Under the pieces are notes generated by a model, which searched no databases, was not told the origin of the DNA, and saw only the letters and a program-made list of their open reading frames with translations. Both the position numbers and the translations under genes were made by a program. Shown piece by piece: positions 15,459-23,654 of a DNA stretch of 24,601 nt (its first letter is position 1; the number at the start of each line of letters is the position of its first letter). Source of the stretch: a virus; IMG/VR virus record IMGVR_UViG_3300003886_000042, positions 1 to 24,601 of that record. One strand, given 5' to 3'.

Positions 15459-15935
15459 ATCCTTTGAAATTGTTACACCTTCATCATCTTCTAATGTGGT
15501 AAATCCATCCAAATCATTTTCAGTGTCATCTGTGAAAAAGCGTTTGTTGTTTTCGTTGAAGTTACCCTGTCCTGTAGGTAATGTATTTGGGAATATTACA
15601 TCCGGTATTGAAACTGTCCGAAATAATGCCACTGACATAGCTTCATTGGCAGCCATTATTAATAATTGAGACGGAAGCACACCAAATCCTGGCGCTAATC
15701 GCAATGCTAACGTTGTGATAAATAAATCTTCGACATAATCTGGTACAGTCATTTCATCTAATTCGCTTGAAATCTTAGAAAATCCAACGTTGATACCTTT
15801 TGCTGCAAACTGAGTGCCGAGTCGATTTAGTCTACGTATACCTGTTGATATTTCAGATGTAGATAAATCAGTCTCTGAAGGTTTAATCCCTAAGTCGTCA
15901 AATGCAGATTCAATTATTGTCAATGCGGTAGTCAT
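15456..15935 (-). CDS. P22 gp4-like tail accessory factor
   Basis: This 159-residue protein matches gp4 of P22 (166 aa) in size, position and pattern. Gp4 is the head-completion factor that binds the portal and lets gp10 attach. The N-terminus, MTTALTIIESAFDDLGI, the RRLNRLGTQFAAKG segment (33-46) and the alanine-rich helix near 95-115 are typical. P22 gp4 also has peptidoglycan-hydrolase activity, but I see no motif that would show it here. The C-terminus is acidic (DDTENDLDGFTTLEDDEG). Its ATG overlaps the stop of the upstream gene by one base (TAATG). A hairpin covers its own stop. Confidence 0.82.
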   Translation of the reverse strand: MTTALTIIESAFDDLGIKPSETDLSTSEISTGIRRLNRLGTQFAAKGINVGFSKISSELDEMTVPDYVEDLFITTLALRLAPGFGVLPSQLLIMAANEAMSVALFRTVSIPDVIFPNTLPTGQGNFNENNKRFFTDDTENDLDGFTTLEDDEGVTISKD

Positions 15936-16327
15936 TATTCGTCTTCAAATAGATTTAATTCAGTAGCTTTTTCAATAATTTGCTTCCGAATTTTATTCAC
16001 ACCAGCCTTGTGATGCACTTTTAATTGCAAAAAATCAGTAGCGAATTCACGTAATGCCATAAGGTCTTCACATTTATCAATATTAAGTAAAAAGTTTAGT
16101 TTTTGTGATAAGTCATCGGCAACTGCTATGAAAGTAGGAGAATCAGTGAACTCTTCTTGATCAGTGAACTCAGCGGGAGATAGTCGCCATCCATCATCAA
16201 CTAATTCAGCTGCTTCTTCGCTACCTACAATTTTGGATAGCATTTCATTGTCAATTTTATTGTATACCCATGTTTTGTAAACTGGATCAGATGGTTTTAT
16301 AATATTGATAATTGATGTGTTGCTCAT
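15935..16327 (-). CDS. Conserved-looking head-region protein of unknown role, 130 aa
   Basis: I do not recognise a named family. It is an acidic, mainly helical 130-residue protein with a short segment AAELVDDGWRLSPAEF (39-54) and a charged C-terminal helix (KIRKQIIEKATELN). Its position between the coat region and the gp4-like gene, with a one-base stop/start overlap to the latter, suggests a co-translated head-completion or assembly factor. TTTAAAAGGAATAT precedes the ATG after two hairpins. Confidence 0.65.
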   Translation of the reverse strand: MSNTSIINIIKPSDPVYKTWVYNKIDNEMLSKIVGSEEAAELVDDGWRLSPAEFTDQEEFTDSPTFIAVADDLSQKLNFLLNIDKCEDLMALREFATDFLQLKVHHKAGVNKIRKQIIEKATELNLFEDE

Positions 16328-16340
16328 ATATTCCTTTTAA

Positions 16341-16391
16341 ATAAACTCAATAATGAGTTTATCTGTTAAATAAACTCATTATTGAGTTTAT
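16341..16391. repeat. Two type B hairpins in opposite orientation
   Basis: 16341-16362 (loop ATAA) and 16370-16391 (loop TTAT) have identical arms but reverse-complement loops. They show that this family can be present in both orientations side by side. The gene after them uses the downstream TTTAAAAGGA as its ribosome binding site. Confidence 0.8.
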
Positions 16392-16396
16392 CTGTT

Positions 16397-16666
16397 TTAA
16401 AATAAATTTAATTTTACTGCACTTGTAATGATAATTCCACTTGTTGCAATAATTGCTGCCACGATTTTGAGTATCTTAATATTAACTTGTTGTGTTATTG
16501 ATAACTGTTTGACATCAATGTCAATATTTTCTATGTTCTGTTGTAGTAAATCAGTACGCAAAATATGGTGTTTTAAATCTGCCGTGTTTTCTGTAAGAAT
16601 GTTCGTGTTTTTGTCCACTTTATCATGTAGTTTTACGAGTGAATCCCACAATCTATCGTCGTCCAT
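16397..16666 (-). CDS. XhlA/holin-like membrane protein, 89 aa
   Basis: An 89-residue protein with a long charged coiled-coil-like N-terminal region (about 8-62) and one C-terminal hydrophobic segment (about 65-82, ILKIVAAIIATSGIIITSAV). This is the layout of haemolysin XhlA-type proteins associated with phage lysis, and also of small membrane-tethered spacers. It starts a few bases after the preceding stop without its own strong ribosome binding site, so coupling is likely. A lysis function is inference; no endolysin is found nearby. Confidence 0.55.
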   Translation of the reverse strand: MDDDRLWDSLVKLHDKVDKNTNILTENTADLKHHILRTDLLQQNIENIDIDVKQLSITQQVNIKILKIVAAIIATSGIIITSAVKLNLF

Positions 16667-16672
16667 TAAAAG

Positions 16673-16894
16673 TTAATCGTTTATTGCGTTGCGTAATGAA
16701 GCATTGTCGTCAATTAATTGATTGACTATTCTTGTTAAATCAGCAACTGCTTGACCAAGTTCGTTCACTGTTGGTATATCACCATCAAATATTGTTGCAG
16801 TGCTGCCGGGGGTTGGTTCGTTCGCTAGCCATGTAATTACAAGTTCGGCGGCTGTTGCTGTGGGCGATTGTTTAAAACGTGTATTTAATCCCAT
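16673..16894 (-). CDS. Small protein next to coat, 73 aa
   Basis: A 73-residue protein whose middle carries TATIFDGDIPTVNELGQAV and whose end is a leucine/isoleucine heptad-like helix (about 48-70). Short proteins with a similar threonine/alanine-rich opening and terminal coiled coil are common next to coat genes in phages, but I do not know this one's role. AAAGGAACAAAC precedes the ATG. It is separated from coat by the compound inverted repeat 16914-16997. Confidence 0.55.
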   Translation of the reverse strand: MGLNTRFKQSPTATAAELVITWLANEPTPGSTATIFDGDIPTVNELGQAVADLTRIVNQLIDDNASLRNAIND

Positions 16895-16913
16895 GTTTGT
16901 TCCTTTATAAAAA

Positions 16914-16997
16914 ATAGGGACTTTAATTAAAGGATAAACTCAATAATGAGTTTATTTAAAGGATAAACTCAATAATGAGTTTATTTAAAGTCCCTAT
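16914..16997 (-). repeat. Compound inverted repeat enclosing two type B hairpins
   Basis: A perfect 13-bp outer stem, ATAGGGACTTTAA (16914-16926) with TTAAAGTCCCTAT (16985-16997), encloses type B hairpins at 16934-16955 and 16963-16984. In RNA it would fold as a branched structure about 10 bases after the coat stop codon. There is no T-run, so RNA protection or partial termination after the most abundant gene is more likely than a standard terminator. Confidence 0.75.
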
Positions 16998-17007
16998 AAA
17001 TCTATTT

Positions 17008-18246
17008 TTATGCACCTACGTGACGAATACCCATACCAGGATTCTGAGCTTCTACTGCGTATAGCACATCGAATCTCCAAGTATTTTGATCAGTCAATAC
17101 GTCGTAATCACCCACTAATCGAACTGATATACCGTCCATGGTCTCACGTCCATATTGCACATTTCCGACTGGCTTAACAAGTTTGCCGAAGGCAACTGTA
17201 ATACAGTCTTTTGTGAATAACATGTTCTGTGAGTATGTGGCTGAAGCAGTTCCCGAAGTCACAACAATGGCGGCATTATCGGCGGGAGCGGCAGTAACAG
17301 TCTGGTTCGCACCTGAAATAATAATTGGAGGTGAAATCGTCAATGTTGCAGGGCCAGTTGTAGCGCCAGAATCAGCATCTGCTCTTACAACGAATGATTG
17401 CAATCGTCCAGTGTCCGCCCGAGTTCGTGGGTTGACTGAGTTGACACCTACGATTGTAAATGTATCACCCTCAAGTAACAAATCAGTTACTGAATTATCC
17501 CATCCATTAGTGATTAATGATTGAGTGTATCCGTCTTTTGCAGCCAAGTAAGTTACATTTTGCGAAGCGCCGTTGATCAGAGGTGTTCCAGCGTGTGCTC
17601 CCACAACATGATTCTTAAGACTTTGTGATTTGTGAACCATGAAACCAGCATATTCAGATACCAATGCGTATTCAATTGCAGTTTTTGATATTTTAGACGG
17701 GAACACACCTTTAAGGCCATCAGCTAAAGTCAAACTTGCCGCTGGTGTATAAAATGCGTTTCTGTCGCCCATGCCCATTGGGACACCAGCTTCGTCTAAG
17801 ATCGCGCCTGCTGTACCGATCTGTAGAAATGTAGACGGGTTAGTTCCGGGAGTTCCGGTGAAATTCCATATTTTCTTATATTGATCGGCGATGTCGGATT
17901 CGACTTGTTGAGCTAACTCAACCATTGCTGGTCGAATATATCGATCATTAAATTCTTCGATATCAAGTGAAAGTTCTTGTGAGCTGAAGTTCATTGCCAC
18001 AACTTTTCTTTTATCTAATGTTACTGCAACTTTACCTTCGATTGTATCGTTGATATTTGAAGTAACATCTGCGCCATTAGAAGCCACGTATCGAACACGC
18101 TTTCTGACACTAACTGTGTCGCCAATGCTGCCTTCGAATAAAGGGTCGAGTTGACGGTCGCATTTTTCTAACATTACCATTGAGTTTTTGAATTCGACCA
18201 TCGCACGTTTAGTGATGATCGAGGGGTTTAAGAGTGAATTAGCCAT
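17008..18246 (-). CDS. Major coat protein, P22 gp5-like
   Basis: The product is 412 residues, against 430 for P22 coat, and builds the icosahedral head with an HK97 fold. The start MANSLLNPSIITKRAMVEFK, the DTVSVRKR segment (45-52), GDTFTIVGVNSVNPRTR near 265-281 (part of the region expected to include the insertion domain), and the final segment with DGISVRLVGDYDV are family-like. A longer reading from GTG at 18273 would start inside a hairpin, so I chose ATG 18246, which has AAAAGGAATAAAAAA upstream. It follows the scaffold gene as in P22. The compound hairpin behind it may protect the coat transcript. Confidence 0.92.
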   Translation of the reverse strand: MANSLLNPSIITKRAMVEFKNSMVMLEKCDRQLDPLFEGSIGDTVSVRKRVRYVASNGADVTSNINDTIEGKVAVTLDKRKVVAMNFSSQELSLDIEEFNDRYIRPAMVELAQQVESDIADQYKKIWNFTGTPGTNPSTFLQIGTAGAILDEAGVPMGMGDRNAFYTPAASLTLADGLKGVFPSKISKTAIEYALVSEYAGFMVHKSQSLKNHVVGAHAGTPLINGASQNVTYLAAKDGYTQSLITNGWDNSVTDLLLEGDTFTIVGVNSVNPRTRADTGRLQSFVVRADADSGATTGPATLTISPPIIISGANQTVTAAPADNAAIVVTSGTASATYSQNMLFTKDCITVAFGKLVKPVGNVQYGRETMDGISVRLVGDYDVLTDQNTWRFDVLYAVEAQNPGMGIRHVGA

Positions 18247-18265
18247 TTTTTTATTCCTTTTATTA

Positions 18266-18285
18266 AGATTCACGTACGTGAATCT
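18266..18285. repeat. Type C hairpin upstream of coat
   Basis: Perfect palindrome with arm AGATTCACGT. It ends about 20 bases before the coat ATG, with AAAAGGA between them. Confidence 0.8.
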
Positions 18286-18308
18286 TTTGTTTAAAATTAA
18301 ATTGATCG

Positions 18309-18380
18309 ATTATTCTTGTTTTTAATATTCCCAAGAATATTTTTATTATTCTTGTTTTTAATATTCCCAAGAATATTTTT
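18309..18380 (-). repeat. 36-bp perfect tandem duplication
   Basis: Two identical 36-bp units (18309-18344 and 18345-18380). Each contains a hairpin AATATTC/GAATATT with loop CCAA (18324-18341 and 18360-18377). The absence of any difference between the units suggests a recent duplication or active copying. Confidence 0.8.
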
Positions 18381-18464
18381 AATTGGTGCCAAATCAATTT
18401 AATTTACAAAGGGCTTTGTATGGCCAATGTTTTGTAGACTATTATCTTTATTTATGCATTGTGT

Positions 18465-19274
18465 TTATTTAATTGAATTTTGATGTTGTTTATAATATTC
18501 TTCCATTGATAGATTGTCGTCATAACGATAATCAGACGTTGGCCTGGTGCCACCTTTAACTGTTTCCACTGGTGGTGGTGCATTACTAATATTTTTATTA
18601 GCAGGTGCAGCGGCGATGGCAGCTTCCATCCGCCCTAATTCCATGACCGCGTGGGTTGGTGATAACGTGACAAGTTTTTGAAATAGTGATAAATCTGTAA
18701 TCATCATGTAATCAAGTTCTGGGCCAACATCTGATGTTAATAATACTTCCTGTAAATGCGCTGGGTATACAATTTGTGCTTCATCAGCGGCCTTGATTGC
18801 TCTGTTATAGTCATTATTTATTTGTGCATATGCAATAGACTTTTTATTGAACGCGTCATTCCGATCATTTGCTGTGGCTTGATTGGATATTTTTAAAGCT
18901 TCATCTGATTGTTTTTTTAATGCAGATTTTACCTGTTCCTTTACCTGGTATTGAATTGTTGCGAGTTGATATTTATCATCATCAAAATCAAAATCTTCTA
19001 AAGTGGGTGCTGGTGTTTGTTCTGGTTGAGTTTGTTGTTGAGTTTGCTGGGTTGTTGAGTTTTTTAATGCGGCCATATCCCGTTCAGTTTGCTTTAACTG
19101 GAAATATAGTTTATTAAAATCTTCTTGTGATACTGTTTTTTGTTCAGGTGTTTCAGTTACTTCTATTGATGTTTCAATTACGTCAGTTGTTTCAGTTGTT
19201 TCAGTTGTTTCAGTTGTTTCAGGTGTTTCAGTTGTTTCAGTTGTTTCAGTTGTTTCAGTTACTTCTTCAGACAT
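18465..19274 (-). CDS. Scaffolding protein
   Basis: A 269-residue, highly charged and helical protein between portal and coat, where P22 encodes its scaffold (303 aa). It would direct coat assembly and then leave the procapsid. Residues 5-30 are a threonine/glutamate tandem repeat (ETT and TTE units) encoded by a 9-bp DNA repeat, a slippage-prone stretch. A glutamine/threonine-rich stretch follows at about 75-90. The middle contains DFDFDDDKYQLATIQYQVKEQ. Unlike P22 scaffold, the C-terminus is mixed rather than strongly basic (EEYYKQHQNSIK). AAAGGAGA precedes the ATG directly after a type A hairpin. Confidence 0.75.
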   Translation of the reverse strand: MSEEVTETTETTETTETPETTETTETTETTDVIETSIEVTETPEQKTVSQEDFNKLYFQLKQTERDMAALKNSTTQQTQQQTQPEQTPAPTLEDFDFDDDKYQLATIQYQVKEQVKSALKKQSDEALKISNQATANDRNDAFNKKSIAYAQINNDYNRAIKAADEAQIVYPAHLQEVLLTSDVGPELDYMMITDLSLFQKLVTLSPTHAVMELGRMEAAIAAAPANKNISNAPPPVETVKGGTRPTSDYRYDDNLSMEEYYKQHQNSIK

Positions 19275-19292
19275 TTGTATTGTCTCCTTTAA

Positions 19293-19345
19293 ATATTAGT
19301 GCTCATGCACTAATATCTGTTAAATAAACTCAATAATGAGTTTAT
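19293..19345. repeat. Type A and type B hairpins between portal and scaffold
   Basis: Type A with AGTGC arms (19293-19316, loop TCAT) and type B (19324-19345, loop ATAA). The type A copy is followed on the coding strand by TTTAAAGGAGA, the scaffold ribosome binding site. Confidence 0.8.
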
Positions 19346-19400
19346 CTTTTGATTTTTGTATAATTCATTATGTATTTAGTAACATACTACTTAAATAATA

Positions 19401-21584
19401 TTATGTTTGAAACGGTTCAATATTTTCGGAAACGTTAACCTGTACAGGAAGCTGTTCAATGGATTCTACGTCCAATTCTAACGATTCATTCAATGCTTGA
19501 AGATTCGCCTGTCTTGCGGCTATTTCAGCACCCTCGATAGGAAAATCGATATCTTTGCCCTGCTTATCCAGTTCCGAGTTTATTTTTGTCTTGGTTAAAA
19601 TGACATCAGTTAAGTTCTCTTGTGTTTGAGAAATTTTGTGAGTGGTATCTGCTTGGACTTTTCTATTCTGTAATTCTAATCCATCAACTAAAGCAGCTTG
19701 TTGCTCTAATTGAAGTTTTAACATTTCAAAATTTATTTGATCGACTGCACTGGGTGCTGGGGGTTGTATTTGTGCTGCGGCTAATTGCTCTTCTTCATTC
19801 GGATCAACTAGACCCTGGGCTAACATTTGTTTTCTGATACGCTTTGTTAGTTCTTCTGACTCGTCAAAATCAACAGACTTTGCGATTAAATCCGCGGAAA
19901 CTGCGGCAAAATTCGGGTTTGTATCGGCTAACTTAGTTAATAGGTTCAATGTTTCTGATCGGGCTGTTGCAAATGATGGGCCGCTACCCGCAGATACTTC
20001 GTACATACCAACTGATAGGTCATTTACGATTACTATATCTCCAGTTTGTTGGTCTACTACTGTTTTATTAATTTCCATTCCACTCGAAATACCATCTTCA
20101 CCTAAAATTGATATTTGGCGTTGTGTATCGTAAATTTTTGGAATCATATCGATTAATATTTTAGAGGTATATTCTACGGCTTTTACTAGGTTATCCACTA
20201 GCTCATGAGTAGATATATTAGTCTGTCGTTGCAGTGCTAATATGGCGCGACCTGATTGGTCAGATTGTTTTCCCAAGGCAGGTGCATACGCTCCAGTTGT
20301 TGATTGTATATCCATGTCGGCTTGCTGAATTTGCTGGATCATAGCGTTTTGAATACTTGGTGCCCCGGATCTTGAGGGTGTGCCGGGTGCCTCAGGATCC
20401 ACGTTGTACAGCATAAAAGGGCTATTCTTGGTATTGAAACTCGCCATCTGGCCTTCCAAGCCTTGCATTTGCTTATGAGTCACCCAGTAAGGATCTTTCG
20501 GGGATAATGCTGAGGTTTCTATTGCTTGGCTTGTGGCATAGTTGTACACTCGCTGAGGGTCTTTGGCCATCCGGACTATACCGTTATAATAATGGTTGCC
20601 AGATATCCATACATTATAACCAAAAATTGGAATTACGGGTATCATTTCTGATGCAAATTCAAACGGCCCTTCCAAAACTTCTGATCCGCTTATTTTATAC
20701 ATTATAATTTTGTGACAAGATTTTTTTCGTTCTTTAACTATATGAATATTTGCTGCGGCAAGTTCATCAATAACTGTTTTATTTTCATCGTTCAACTCAA
20801 TTATCGAGCCATCTGACATTTGAGCAATAGTCTTAATGTAAGGCTGTTTGATCCAGTAATCAGCAATGCGTACAGTATCCCTATATTGCCAGGTTGACAA
20901 GATTGCTGAATCACTTGAGTCAGGCATATCAGTTAAAGTTGCGCCAGGATACCGTGTTTTGAAATAACTTTTGGCGATATCAGAGGTGACCAGCATCCAT
21001 GAGGAATCACGTTTCAGTTCATCGGTTGACGATGGGTCATAATAAATCGAGGAAGCTGCGCCGGTAATGGATTTTAGCGTGATTTCCTGTTCAAACGAAT
21101 CATCATTCGAGTACTGTGTAGTAATATACCATCCACCCATACCACCCGAAACTAATTCCTTGAAAGCAGTATCTTTTATTGAGCGGAAGTCTGAGTTATT
21201 TTCAATTGATCGAATTAAACCACTGAGAATATCAGCAACTGATTTGCTCGCGCCATTTTTAGATGCACGAACCTTGGTGGCAATTCTATTCTGTCTTTGC
21301 TCACCGATTAGCGTATTGATGGGTTGGATTACTTTGTTTATTTCCATCCGTGGTCGGTCAGATCGTTGCTGAGAATCCGTTGAAGACCATTGAGACCCAG
21401 GCACAAACGCAAATGCCATATCTTCAATACAAAGGTCGCGTTGATCCAATTCGGCTGCATAGCTTGCTTCATAGTGTGTCATTGCTTCAGAATGAATATC
21501 AATTAGATGTTGTGTTTGTGGAACATCGGTTCCCGATGTTTGTGTTTTTTGTTTCATTTTTGGTCTCAATTTAGCGTTCACCAT
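19401..21584 (-). CDS. Portal protein, P22 gp1-like
   Basis: A 727-residue protein, the same length as P22 portal (725), forming the dodecameric DNA channel. The N-terminal third is charged and contains FVPGSQW and MEINKVIQPINTLIGEQRQN, typical of this family. A glutamine-rich helical barrel region lies near the end (about 600-690). The start at 21584 overlaps the terminase stop by seven bases. It is followed by the hairpin gap and scaffold. I see no frameshift or missing segment, and the length supports a complete barrel extension. Confidence 0.9.
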   Translation of the reverse strand: MVNAKLRPKMKQKTQTSGTDVPQTQHLIDIHSEAMTHYEASYAAELDQRDLCIEDMAFAFVPGSQWSSTDSQQRSDRPRMEINKVIQPINTLIGEQRQNRIATKVRASKNGASKSVADILSGLIRSIENNSDFRSIKDTAFKELVSGGMGGWYITTQYSNDDSFEQEITLKSITGAASSIYYDPSSTDELKRDSSWMLVTSDIAKSYFKTRYPGATLTDMPDSSDSAILSTWQYRDTVRIADYWIKQPYIKTIAQMSDGSIIELNDENKTVIDELAAANIHIVKERKKSCHKIIMYKISGSEVLEGPFEFASEMIPVIPIFGYNVWISGNHYYNGIVRMAKDPQRVYNYATSQAIETSALSPKDPYWVTHKQMQGLEGQMASFNTKNSPFMLYNVDPEAPGTPSRSGAPSIQNAMIQQIQQADMDIQSTTGAYAPALGKQSDQSGRAILALQRQTNISTHELVDNLVKAVEYTSKILIDMIPKIYDTQRQISILGEDGISSGMEINKTVVDQQTGDIVIVNDLSVGMYEVSAGSGPSFATARSETLNLLTKLADTNPNFAAVSADLIAKSVDFDESEELTKRIRKQMLAQGLVDPNEEEQLAAAQIQPPAPSAVDQINFEMLKLQLEQQAALVDGLELQNRKVQADTTHKISQTQENLTDVILTKTKINSELDKQGKDIDFPIEGAEIAARQANLQALNESLELDVESIEQLPVQVNVSENIEPFQT

Positions 21585-22981
21585 TGGCTGGCATAGTTTA
21601 TATTTATAGGTATTACTTCTTTTTTATTTATTTTTGTTGAATTAGCAAATGCATACATAAGAGAATCTGCTAATCCAGGGGAATCCAGTCCACGTCTTTT
21701 CATATCCGACTTTGATTCAATTTGAATTTTTGAAGAGTTGCTGCTTTTTACTCGTTGAATTTGAGTAAGTTCGGCTTTTAAATCATCAATAAATTCACAC
21801 TCAGATGATATGAATATTATTTTAGACGCATCTACATACTCATTGTGGACAACCGCTCTATAGGTTGCTTCGAACCTATCCGATAATAGCCAAAAGTACT
21901 GGGCACGTTTATTTCTAAACATATCCTTGTTCGTCATTGATTCTTCATACATTTTCAGTGGTTCATCCGGTGTTTCGCTGCCGACAAATGGTGAAATATT
22001 CATCATTCCATCAGGATCAAATGCTTTGAATTTAATCTTAGCACCAGCCCCTATGCCAATTGAATCATAACAAATTGTATTTACTTTGGTGTTTAGTGCC
22101 TCGTTATATACCCTCTCAACTGCATCTGATAAATCACCGTCGTTCCATTTACAAATTTTATTAATTAATACCCCGTGACGGCCGACAAAGGCCTTAGAAT
22201 CTTGTCCTGTGTCCGCAGGATCGAATCCAATGACACGTTCGCCTTTAATCTTAATATTTAATTTTAAGTGGGCATCTATAACAGCGTCAAAGTGTTCGGG
22301 TTGGATGATGCAATTCATGCTTGTTGTCGCTATGTTGCCGCCGTATATATGTAAATATTGTTTGTAATTTGTTGTTTTCATGACATCGATATCATGTAGC
22401 ATGGTATCAGTAATGAATGGATTTTCTTTGTAACTGGTACGAAGAATATAACATTGTTGGTCTACATACGTTTTACTAGTAATCAATGCTTTATACGGTG
22501 TAATGAACATTTTATGAATCGCATCGTGTTCAGAATCCGGGTTCCACGTGAACCATAGTTCTGAATTTTCTTTTCTTATTGTTGGAATTAACACATCTAA
22601 TGACTTTTGTGAGATCGTGGAAGCTTCTTCGACCCACGCAATGTCGCAATCATGAAAACTTTTAATGCTTTCAATGTTTCTAGCAAGTCCATAAAAGCTA
22701 ATTTCAGTGCCATTATGATGGGTAAGTGTTGTGTTAGTTGCTATGTATCCAAGATTAAATTTTAGATTAATGTCACATAGTAGACTGTATACGCTTTGAT
22801 TTAATGATACTTGAAACTCACGGAGGCAAAGTATCTTCAGCTTATTTTGCAGTCCTAAGATGAGTAGTGCTTGGGCTACACTCCAGCTTTTTGCTGCACC
22901 GCGACCAGAGTACATGCATTTAAATCTTCTGGGTTCGAACAGAAATTCAAACTGTTGTGGAAATTGTATATTATTCACCAT
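21578..22981 (-). CDS. Terminase large subunit (PBSX-type)
   Basis: The packaging motor and nuclease, 467 residues. The Walker A loop is at 26-32 (GRGAAKS), Walker B around 113-119 with glutamates 118/119, and the coupling motif TWNP at 145-148. The C-terminal RNase H-like nuclease has aspartates at D254 (GFDPADTG), D306 (YDSIGIGAG) and D439 (SPGLADSLMYAF). This layout matches the Terminase_3/PBSX family. It overlaps the small terminase by 11 bases and the portal by seven. Pac or cos type cannot be told from sequence alone; P22-like phages use headful packaging. Confidence 0.93.
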   Translation of the reverse strand: MVNNIQFPQQFEFLFEPRRFKCMYSGRGAAKSWSVAQALLILGLQNKLKILCLREFQVSLNQSVYSLLCDINLKFNLGYIATNTTLTHHNGTEISFYGLARNIESIKSFHDCDIAWVEEASTISQKSLDVLIPTIRKENSELWFTWNPDSEHDAIHKMFITPYKALITSKTYVDQQCYILRTSYKENPFITDTMLHDIDVMKTTNYKQYLHIYGGNIATTSMNCIIQPEHFDAVIDAHLKLNIKIKGERVIGFDPADTGQDSKAFVGRHGVLINKICKWNDGDLSDAVERVYNEALNTKVNTICYDSIGIGAGAKIKFKAFDPDGMMNISPFVGSETPDEPLKMYEESMTNKDMFRNKRAQYFWLLSDRFEATYRAVVHNEYVDASKIIFISSECEFIDDLKAELTQIQRVKSSNSSKIQIESKSDMKRRGLDSPGLADSLMYAFANSTKINKKEVIPININYASQW

Positions 22982-23381
22982 CTTGAAAGTTTACAAATTC
23001 AACTTTAACGGTATGGTTTACTTCACCCCCATGTTCAACTAAATACTTCTCACCCTGTTTTAATCGGGTTCTGCCTAACCAGGTGAGCATTCTGGTGTCG
23101 CCTGAGAGTGCAACTTCGATCTGTTTTCTACGGAGGGAGATATCCATTTCAGCATGACCTTTTTGAATTATATCTTGGAATCTGCGAGTGAGTGTGCATG
23201 GGTTGATTTTTAAAAAAGTTGCTATTTCTTGGTAGGTGCAGCCAATTGTTGCGAGATTAAGGATTAAATCTTCATCGTGTTTTATGGGTTTTGGGCCAGT
23301 TTTTAATTTTGGTTTTGGTGGGGAGTTTGTTTTTGATTTTGATTTTGGTTTTGGTTTTATGGTTGGTGAGGAGTTTGACAT
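22971..23381 (-). CDS. Terminase small subunit
   Basis: A 136-residue DNA-binding protein that should recognise the packaging start and recruit the large subunit. Residues 1-33 are a lysine/proline/serine low-complexity tail. A helix-turn-helix is clear at about 46-68 (CTYQEIATFLKINPCTLTRR). Residues 80-115 form a helical segment that fits the oligomerisation region. It overlaps the large subunit by 11 bases, as is usual. The ATG is preceded by TTAGGATATATATACA, giving a modest ribosome binding site. An inverted repeat flanks the upstream gap. Confidence 0.82.
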   Translation of the reverse strand: MSNSSPTIKPKPKSKSKTNSPPKPKLKTGPKPIKHDEDLILNLATIGCTYQEIATFLKINPCTLTRRFQDIIQKGHAEMDISLRRKQIEVALSGDTRMLTWLGRTRLKQGEKYLVEHGGEVNHTVKVEFVNFQDGE

Positions 23382-23390
23382 TGTATATAT

Positions 23391-23509
23391 ATCCTAAGTT
23401 TTTGCATGACTTAAATTAAATTATGCATGTTTTATGAACATTGATGTTTTAACGTCAATGTTTAACAGCTATAGATGTTATTTATATCTATTACAAAAAA
23501 ACTTAGGAT
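23391..23509. repeat. 13-bp inverted repeat upstream of small terminase
   Basis: ATCCTAAGTTTTT (23391-23403) and AAAAACTTAGGAT (23497-23509) are perfect inverted copies 93 bp apart. Between them lies a hairpin (23437-23462; AACATTGA arms with one G-T wobble next to the stem). The left copy overlaps the small terminase ribosome binding site. It could be a binding site for the terminase or a regulator; no gene is seen in this gap. Confidence 0.55.
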
Positions 23510-23576
23510 TACATTTTTATTTCTATTAGAAAGTTCTTCGCGTCATACCACAAAATCAATAGTCGTATCTTAAACA

Positions 23577-23596
23577 AGATTCACGTACGTGAATCT
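23577..23596. repeat. Type C hairpin
   Basis: Perfect palindrome, arm AGATTCACGT, in the gap between the small terminase and the 41-aa ORF. No start codon follows it closely, so this copy is not tied to a translation start. Confidence 0.75.
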
Positions 23597-23654
23597 TAAA
23601 AAGTATGAATAGAATTTCCAATTTAATTTTAAGTAATATTAAATTGTCCATGAT

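Larger units (their letters stand above)
18247..18464 (-). other. Coat-scaffold intergenic region, hairpin-rich
   Basis: No gene is seen. It holds a type C hairpin (18266-18285), a 36-bp tandem duplication with two hairpins (18309-18380), and ACAAAG/CTTTGT (18406-18419) with loop GG. Nothing resembles a promoter strongly. Such a structured gap could set the ratio of coat to scaffold. Confidence 0.5.

Noticed and set aside
18247-18273. Longer coat start at GTG 18273
   Set aside because: The GTG lies inside a type C hairpin, and the added residues encode the Shine-Dalgarno region. ATG 18246 has a proper AAAAGGA upstream and gives the usual MANSLLNP-like start.
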